Assembly (NCBI GenBank): GCA_007117775.1
Contig: SKFX01000238.1
Span: 1-9,065, forward strand
Source: Ilumatobacteraceae bacterium
GTDB taxonomy: Bacteria > Actinomycetota > Acidimicrobiia > Acidimicrobiales > Ilumatobacteraceae
Direction: 5' to 3'
Length of the DNA stretch: 9,065 bases
Shown here: positions 5,638-9,065 of the stretch, piece after piece
How positions within the stretch are numbered: position 1 is the stretch's first letter
How the letters are laid out: each line of letters begins with the position of its first letter
The notes under the pieces: model-generated
The model's database searches: none
What the model was told of the DNA's origin: nothing
What the model saw: the letters and a program-made list of their open reading frames with translations, nothing else
Translations under genes and position numbers: made by a program

Positions 5638-6645
5638 ATGACGGTTCGTGTGGGTATCAATGGCTTCGGCCGGATCGGTCGCAATTTCCTCCGTGCGAGC
5701 CTTGCTCGCGGCGCTGATATCGATCTGGTGGCGGTGAACGATCTCGGGTCCCGGGACCTCATGGCACATCTGCTCAAATACGACTCGGTGCTCGGCAGTC
5801 TGGCCGAGACCGTGAAGGTCACCCGCAACGGGATCAAGGTCGGCCGCGATGAGTTCAAGGTGCTCTCCGAACGCGATCCGGCAGCGCTCGGTTGGGGGGA
5901 TCTCGAGGTCGATGTCGTCATCGAATCGACCGGTATCTTCACCGACCGCGACAAGGCCGCGCTGCATCTCGAGGCGGGTGCGCCGCGCGTCATCGTGTCG
6001 GCCCCGTCATCGGGAGCCGATGCCACCTTCGTCTATGGCGTCAACCACACCGACTACAACCCCAAGAAGCATCTGGTCGTCTCCAATGCCAGTTGCACCA
6101 CCAATTGCTTCGTGCCGATGGTGAAGGTGCTCGATGACGCCTTCGGTGTGATGAACGGGATGATGACCACCGTGCACGCCTACACCGGTGACCAGAATCT
6201 CGTCGACGGTCCCCATAGCGATATGCGACGCGCCCGTGGTGCTGCGATCAACATCGTGCCGACGAGTACCGGCGCGGCGCGCGCCACCAGCTTGGTGATG
6301 GAGTCGATGAAGGGCAAGCTCGACGGTACCGCGTTGCGGGTGCCGGTGCCGACGGGTTCGCTGACCGATTTCACCGCCAACCTGCGAACCAAAGTCAGTG
6401 TCGAGGAGATCAACGAGGCGTTCGCTGCTGCTGCGAAGGGGCCGATGAAGGGCATCTTGCGCTATAGCGAGGAGCCGCTGGTGTCGAGTGACATCGTCAC
6501 CGATTCGCATTCGTGCATCTTCGATTCCGGTCTGACGATGAGTATGGGCAAACTCGTCAAGGTCAACGGCTGGTACGACAACGAATGGGGATACTCCAAT
6601 CGTCTGGTCGACCTCGTCGCCTATATGGGTGGCACTCGCCGCTGA
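5638..6645 (+). CDS. gap: Type I glyceraldehyde-3-phosphate dehydrogenase
   Basis: Converts glyceraldehyde-3-phosphate, phosphate and NAD+ to 1,3-bisphosphoglycerate in glycolysis, and the reverse in gluconeogenesis. The 335-residue length is normal. The N-terminal Rossmann domain opens with VGINGFGRIGRN (5-16). D35 in VAVNDL is the acidic residue typical of NAD+-preferring, glycolytic enzymes. The catalytic nucleophile is C153 in NASCTTN (150-156), and the partner H180 lies in TTVHAYTGDQ. RRARGAAINIVPTSTGAA (197-214) binds phosphate, RVPVPTGSLTDF (234-245) is the conserved substrate loop, and WYDNEWGYSNRLVDL (312-326) closes the C-terminal helix. ATG 5638 matches the family N terminus and has a good Shine-Dalgarno. 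It is the first gene of a gap-pgk-tpiA set; a strong hairpin follows 10 bases after the stop and may help set gap expression relative to pgk. The NAD+ preference is inferred from one residue. Confidence 0.97.
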   Translation: MTVRVGINGFGRIGRNFLRASLARGADIDLVAVNDLGSRDLMAHLLKYDSVLGSLAETVKVTRNGIKVGRDEFKVLSERDPAALGWGDLEVDVVIESTGIFTDRDKAALHLEAGAPRVIVSAPSSGADATFVYGVNHTDYNPKKHLVVSNASCTTNCFVPMVKVLDDAFGVMNGMMTTVHAYTGDQNLVDGPHSDMRRARGAAINIVPTSTGAARATSLVMESMKGKLDGTALRVPVPTGSLTDFTANLRTKVSVEEINEAFAAAAKGPMKGILRYSEEPLVSSDIVTDSHSCIFDSGLTMSMGKLVKVNGWYDNEWGYSNRLVDLVAYMGGTRR

Positions 6646-6655
6646 GGCATCGGTG

Positions 6656-6685
6656 CTGCGGCCGCGCCCAGGGGCGTGGCTGCGG
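6656..6685 (+). promoter_or_regulatory. Strong hairpin between gap and pgk
   Basis: Bases 6656-6669 pair with 6672-6685 in a 14-bp stem (11 Watson-Crick and 3 G-U pairs in RNA) closed by AG, or 13 bp with a CAGG tetraloop. It starts 10 bases after the gap stop. No T-run follows, so it is probably not a simple terminator. Its 3' arm reaches into GGAG at 6684-6687, a possible Shine-Dalgarno for GTG 6697. It could stabilise the upstream gap mRNA, attenuate readthrough, or mask pgk initiation; the role is inferred. Confidence 0.6.
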
Positions 6686-6714
6686 AGCTTGCGGCCGTGA
6701 CACCCACGACACTC

Positions 6715-7830
6715 ATGACATCGATCCCCACCCTCGAGGACCTCGGCGACGTCGATGGACGTCAGGTGTTGGTCCGTACCGATTTCAACGTCCCTTTGAC
6801 CACCGGCGATGACGGTTCGGTGAGCATCGTCGATGATTTCCGCATCCGCGCCGCAATGGCCACCGTCGAGTGGTTGACCGAGCGCGGCGCGCAGGTCGTC
6901 TGTGCCAGCCATCTCGGTCGGCCGAAGGGACGCGTTGACGAGCGTTATTCGATGGCGCCGGTGGCCTCCCGATTGGCTGAACTGGCACCGGGTGTCGAAT
7001 TGCTCGACAATCTGCGCTTCGACGCGCGAGAAGAGACCAACGATCCGACCTTCGTCACCGAATTGGTGGAGGGGATCGATCTCTACGTCAACGATGCCTT
7101 CGGCGCGAGCCACCGAGCCCATGCCTCGATCGTCGGGCCGCCGACCGTGCTGCCATCAGCGATGGGCCGCCTGTTGCAACGTGAGGTCGAGGTGTTGTCG
7201 TCGATGCGCGATTCGCCCAAACGCCCCTTCGTCGCGGTGCTGGGGGGCGCCAAGGTCTCCGATAAACTCGGGGTGGTCGAAGCGCTGTTGGGCGCAGTCG
7301 ATTCGCTCGTGATCGGGGGAGCGATGTGTTTCACCTTCCTCGCAGCCAAGGGCCATCGGATCGGTGATTCGCTCTTTGAGCCAGACATGGTTGACACATG
7401 TCGGCGTCTGTTGGAGTCGGGAGCGGCGATCCATCTCCCCGATGACATCGTCGGACTTGATGCCAATGGCAACTTCGCCACCTACGGCGCCCGTCTGCCA
7501 GACGGCGCCAAGGGATTCGATATCGGACCGGGCTCAGCAGCCGCGTTCAGCGATGTCATCATGGACGCCCGCATGGTCTTTTGGAACGGGCCGATGGGCA
7601 TGTTCGAAGATGACCGCTTCGCTGCCGGCACCCGCACCGTGGCTGAGGCCATGGCCGATACCAAGGCCTTCACCGTCGTCGGAGGTGGAGACTCGGCCGC
7701 TGCGCTGGCCAGTTTCGGTCTCGAGGACCGTATCGATCACGTGTCGACCGGCGGGGGAGCGTCACTGGAACTGCTCGAGTTCGGTGACCTGCCCGGCCTC
7801 GCTGCTCTGAGGGGAGCCCCCAATGCGTAA
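6715..7830 (+). CDS. pgk: Phosphoglycerate kinase, with a shortened N-domain
   Basis: Transfers phosphate from 1,3-bisphosphoglycerate to ADP, giving ATP and 3-phosphoglycerate. All signature parts are present in the 371-residue protein: RTDFNVPL (21-28) and R43 for substrate binding, SHLGRPKG (65-72), DNLRF (98-102), YVNDAFGASHRAHAS (124-138), GGAKVSDK (177-184), the nucleotide-domain loop WNGPMGMFE (290-298), VGGGDSAAA (322-330) and STGGGASLELLE (344-355). Compared with the Thermotoga maritima enzyme as I recall it, about 24 residues are missing between SRLAEL and LLDNLRF, the segment that normally supplies a strand and helix of the N-domain. The frame is intact there, so this is a real in-frame shortening, perhaps typical of the lineage. 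ATG 6715 fits the family N terminus; GTG 6697 has a better Shine-Dalgarno (GGAG 6684-6687), and GTG 6676 lies inside the hairpin. tpiA overlaps its last 8 bases. Confidence 0.95.
   Translation: MTSIPTLEDLGDVDGRQVLVRTDFNVPLTTGDDGSVSIVDDFRIRAAMATVEWLTERGAQVVCASHLGRPKGRVDERYSMAPVASRLAELAPGVELLDNLRFDAREETNDPTFVTELVEGIDLYVNDAFGASHRAHASIVGPPTVLPSAMGRLLQREVEVLSSMRDSPKRPFVAVLGGAKVSDKLGVVEALLGAVDSLVIGGAMCFTFLAAKGHRIGDSLFEPDMVDTCRRLLESGAAIHLPDDIVGLDANGNFATYGARLPDGAKGFDIGPGSAAAFSDVIMDARMVFWNGPMGMFEDDRFAAGTRTVAEAMADTKAFTVVGGGDSAAALASFGLEDRIDHVSTGGGASLELLEFGDLPGLAALRGAPNA
7809..7816 (+). promoter_or_regulatory. Ribosome binding site of tpiA inside the pgk 3' end
   Basis: GAGGGGAG with 6 bases to ATG 7823. 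It lies within pgk codons, so pgk and tpiA are probably read from one mRNA and translationally coupled. Confidence 0.75.
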
Positions 7831-8596
7831 ACCGTTGATCAGTGGCAACTGGAAGATGAACCTCAACCATTTCGAGGCGCTGACCCTGGTGGAGAAACTG
7901 GCCTATCAGCTGACCAAGGACGTCTTCGAACGCGTCGATGTGGCCGTGCATCCACCGTTCACCGATCTGAGGACGGTGCAGACGGTGATCGCGAGCGATT
8001 CACTCGAGATCCAACTCGGCGCCCAGCACTGCCACTGGGAGGCCACCGGGGCCTATACCGGTGAGATCTCGCCGGCATTCCTCGCCAAATTGGACGTGAA
8101 GCTGGTCATCTGCGGACATTCGGAGCGCCGCGAACTGTTCGGTGAGACCGATGAGATGGTCAACCACAAGGTCAAGGCGATCATCGCCCATGACATGACA
8201 CCGATCATGTGTGTCGGCGAGACACTCGAAGAACGCGAGGCCGGCCAGACCGAGACACGGGTGCTCGATCAGGTGCGCGCCGGCCTCGACGGGCTCAAGC
8301 GCGAGCAGGTCGGCCAGATGGTGCTCGCCTATGAGCCGATCTGGGCGATCGGAACCGGACGCACAGCAACCGCCGATGATGCTCAAGCGGTCTGTGCGGC
8401 CATCCGGGGAGCTGTGGTCGAGGGGTGGGGTGCCCCAGCGGGTGAATCGATCCGCATCCAGTACGGCGGATCGGTCAAGGCCGCCAATGCCGCCGAATTG
8501 ATCGCCATGCCCGATATCGACGGGGCCCTCGTCGGAGGTGCCAGCATCGACGCTGAAGAGTTCGCTCGCCTGGTGGCCTTTGCCGCAGAGGCCTGA
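7823..8596 (+). CDS. tpiA: Triosephosphate isomerase
   Basis: Interconverts dihydroxyacetone phosphate and glyceraldehyde-3-phosphate, feeding Gap. The 257-residue TIM barrel has the complete active site: N9 and K11 in SGNWKMN (7-13), the electrophile H99 in CGHSERR (97-103), the catalytic base E171 in AYEPIWAIGTG (169-179) with the mobile phosphate-binding loop, and the phosphate-binding YGGSV (214-218) and VGGAS (237-241). AQHCHWEATGAYTGEIS (67-83) is the usual dimer and active-site loop. Length is normal and nothing is truncated. The ATG overlaps the pgk stop by 8 bp and has a strong Shine-Dalgarno, so coupling with pgk is likely. A GC hairpin follows 10 bases after its stop, and secG beyond it has its own promoter candidate, so the glycolytic operon probably ends here. 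Confidence 0.97.
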   Translation: MRKPLISGNWKMNLNHFEALTLVEKLAYQLTKDVFERVDVAVHPPFTDLRTVQTVIASDSLEIQLGAQHCHWEATGAYTGEISPAFLAKLDVKLVICGHSERRELFGETDEMVNHKVKAIIAHDMTPIMCVGETLEEREAGQTETRVLDQVRAGLDGLKREQVGQMVLAYEPIWAIGTGRTATADDAQAVCAAIRGAVVEGWGAPAGESIRIQYGGSVKAANAAELIAMPDIDGALVGGASIDAEEFARLVAFAAEA

Positions 8597-8606
8597 TCTG
8601 CGGCGT

Positions 8607-8624
8607 GGCTGCCCGATGGCGGCC
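8607..8624 (+). terminator. GC hairpin after tpiA, possible terminator
   Basis: GGCTGCC (8607-8613) pairs with GGCGGCC (8618-8624) through 7 bp (one G-U) around a CGAT loop, 10 bases past the tpiA stop. There is no T-run; such hairpins occur in GC-rich actinobacteria, but termination here is only a possibility. The rest of the 79-bp tpiA-secG spacer holds only the secG -10 candidate. Confidence 0.35.
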
Positions 8625-8661
8625 CAGCCCGCGAGCGAATGCTGATCGCTGGCGCTGCCGC

Positions 8662-8667
8662 TAGCAT
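8662..8667 (+). promoter_or_regulatory. -10 element of secG (near-leaderless type)
   Basis: TAGCAT in the context CGCTAGCATG, eight bases before GTG 8676. It resembles the rapZ and gap boxes (CGCTAGNNTG). A transcript would begin at or within about two bases of the start codon. No Shine-Dalgarno or clear -35 is seen. Confidence 0.5.
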
Positions 8668-8675
8668 GATCGGCC

Positions 8676-8918
8676 GTGCGTACCATCGTGTTGTACATCG
8701 TGTTGGTGGTGAACGTCGTGTCGATGTTCGCCATGATCGCTGGCATCTTGATGCACAGCGGCCGCGGTGGTGGCCTGTCGGACATGTTCGGCGGTGGCGG
8801 CGGCACGGCGCTCGGCTCTTCGGCTGCCGAGCGGAACCTGAACCGCATCACCTTCGTGTTGTCGCTGGTCTGGATCTTCTCGGTGCTGGCGCTCAGCTTC
8901 CTGCTGGTCAGCCCCTGA
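8676..8918 (+). CDS. secG: Preprotein translocase subunit SecG
   Basis: An 80-residue inner-membrane protein that assists the SecYEG channel during SecA-driven protein export. Two membrane helices (about 2-25 and 58-78) flank a glycine-rich cytoplasmic loop. The loop has the actinobacterial SecG signature HSGRGGGLSDMFGGGGG (27-43), followed by SSAAERNLNRIT (48-59), which leads into the second helix. Length is typical. The GTG start at 8676 is the only one that gives a full first helix; it lies eight bases after a -10-like box, suggesting an almost leaderless mRNA. secG follows tpiA in the same order as in Mycobacterium and Streptomyces. Confidence 0.94.
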   Translation: MRTIVLYIVLVVNVVSMFAMIAGILMHSGRGGGLSDMFGGGGGTALGSSAAERNLNRITFVLSLVWIFSVLALSFLLVSP

Positions 8919-8932
8919 TCGCGGCCGTGGCG

Positions 8933-8962
8933 TTGGAGCCGAGCGCGAAACAGCGGTAATGT
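8933..8962 (+). promoter_or_regulatory. Promoter of the tRNA-Leu gene
   Basis: TTGGAG (8933-8938), 18 bases, then TAATGT (8957-8962). Transcription would start about 10 bases before the mature tRNA. This is the only promoter in the window with both boxes recognisable. Confidence 0.5.
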
Positions 8963-8978
8963 TCACAGTCCCGTACAC

Positions 8979-9065
8979 GTCGGAGTGGCGGAATGGCAGA
9001 CGCGCTAGCTTGAGGTGCTAGTGAGATATTAATTCTCGTGGGGGTTCAAGTCCCCCCTCCGACAC
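8979..9065 (+). tRNA. tRNA-Leu, anticodon GAG (reads CUC/CUU)
   Basis: The acceptor arm GTCGGAG (8979-8985) pairs with CTCCGAC (9057-9063), followed by discriminator A 9064. The D stem is GCG/CGC (8988-8990, 9001-9003). The anticodon stem CTAGC/GCTAG (9005-9009, 9017-9021) encloses loop TTGAGGT with anticodon GAG at 9012-9014. A long variable arm (about 9022-9039), typical of class II leucine tRNAs, precedes the T arm GGGGG-TTCAAGT-CCCCC (ending 9056). The mature part is 86 nt. The window ends one base after the discriminator (C), so an encoded CCA end is possible but cannot be confirmed. Confidence 0.97.

Noticed and set aside
5110..5967. A 285-codon minus-strand frame across the end of rapZ and start of gap
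   Set aside because: It spans the rapZ-gap promoter region, has no recognisable motif, and is opposite conserved coding sequence.
6656..6690. The gap-pgk hairpin as an intrinsic terminator
   Set aside because: No T-run follows, and pgk has no obvious promoter of its own downstream, so readthrough is more likely.
6007..7122. A 371-codon open frame on the minus strand across gap, the hairpin and the start of pgk
   Set aside because: Its translation is rich in His, Arg, Asp and Gly without any domain pattern, and it lies opposite two clearly coding genes. Long antisense frames are expected from GC-rich codon usage.
8000..8851. A 283-codon minus-strand frame opposite tpiA and secG
   Set aside because: It has low-complexity composition, no motif, and is opposite two well-supported genes.
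1..9065. CRISPR array, transposase, integrase, prophage or toxin-antitoxin genes
   Set aside because: No regular spaced repeats, terminal inverted repeats, recombinase motifs or small paired genes were seen; the tRNA at the right edge could serve as an integration site, but nothing past it is visible.

Overview
This is an ordinary, gene-dense piece of chromosome from a GC-rich actinobacterium. The backbone order uvrC – rapZ – gap – pgk – tpiA – secG is the one known from Mycobacterium and Streptomyces. Two things hint at a deep-branching class such as Acidimicrobiia, though this is inference and not proven: the protein details (a compact phosphoglycerate kinase, an actinobacterial-style SecG loop) and the promoters that sit directly on start codons. 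I see no mobile element, CRISPR array, prophage or defence module, and no stretch over about 120 bp without a gene.

Layout. Positions 8-886 (minus) encode a membrane protein with a rhomboid-like fold that appears to lack the protease residues. It diverges from uvrC (914-2860, plus) across only 27 bp. uvrC converges, stop to stop with 2 bp between, on an F420-type luciferase-like oxidoreductase (2863-3774, minus). That gene diverges across 32 bp from a class I SAM methyltransferase (3807-4580, plus). The oxidoreductase and methyltransferase interrupt the usual uvrC-rapZ neighbourhood. After a 121-bp spacer come rapZ (4702-5553), then gap (5638-6645), pgk (6715-7830) and tpiA (7823-8596), then secG (8676-8918) and a class II tRNA-Leu with anticodon GAG (8979 to the window edge). 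yvcK and whiA, which normally lie between rapZ and gap in actinobacteria, are absent here.

How the genes work together. gap, pgk and tpiA form a lower-glycolysis/gluconeogenesis cluster: TpiA interconverts the triose phosphates, GapA makes 1,3-bisphosphoglycerate and Pgk makes ATP from it. tpiA overlaps pgk by 8 bp, and a strong 14-bp hairpin lies between gap and pgk. UvrC makes the incisions of nucleotide excision repair. SecG is a small subunit of the SecYEG translocon.

Regulation visible in the DNA. A -10-like TAGNNT box lies exactly six bases before the ATG of three consecutive genes (oxidoreductase, methyltransferase, rapZ), which is the signature of leaderless mRNAs. secG has nearly the same arrangement. 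gap has the same kind of -10 box but a leader with a clear Shine-Dalgarno, and tpiA also has a good Shine-Dalgarno. The two divergent gene pairs have closely packed or overlapping -10 elements.

The points most worth a second look are the promoter architecture, the shortened Pgk N-domain, the gap-pgk hairpin, the apparently catalytically dead rhomboid-like protein, and the departures from conserved gene order.
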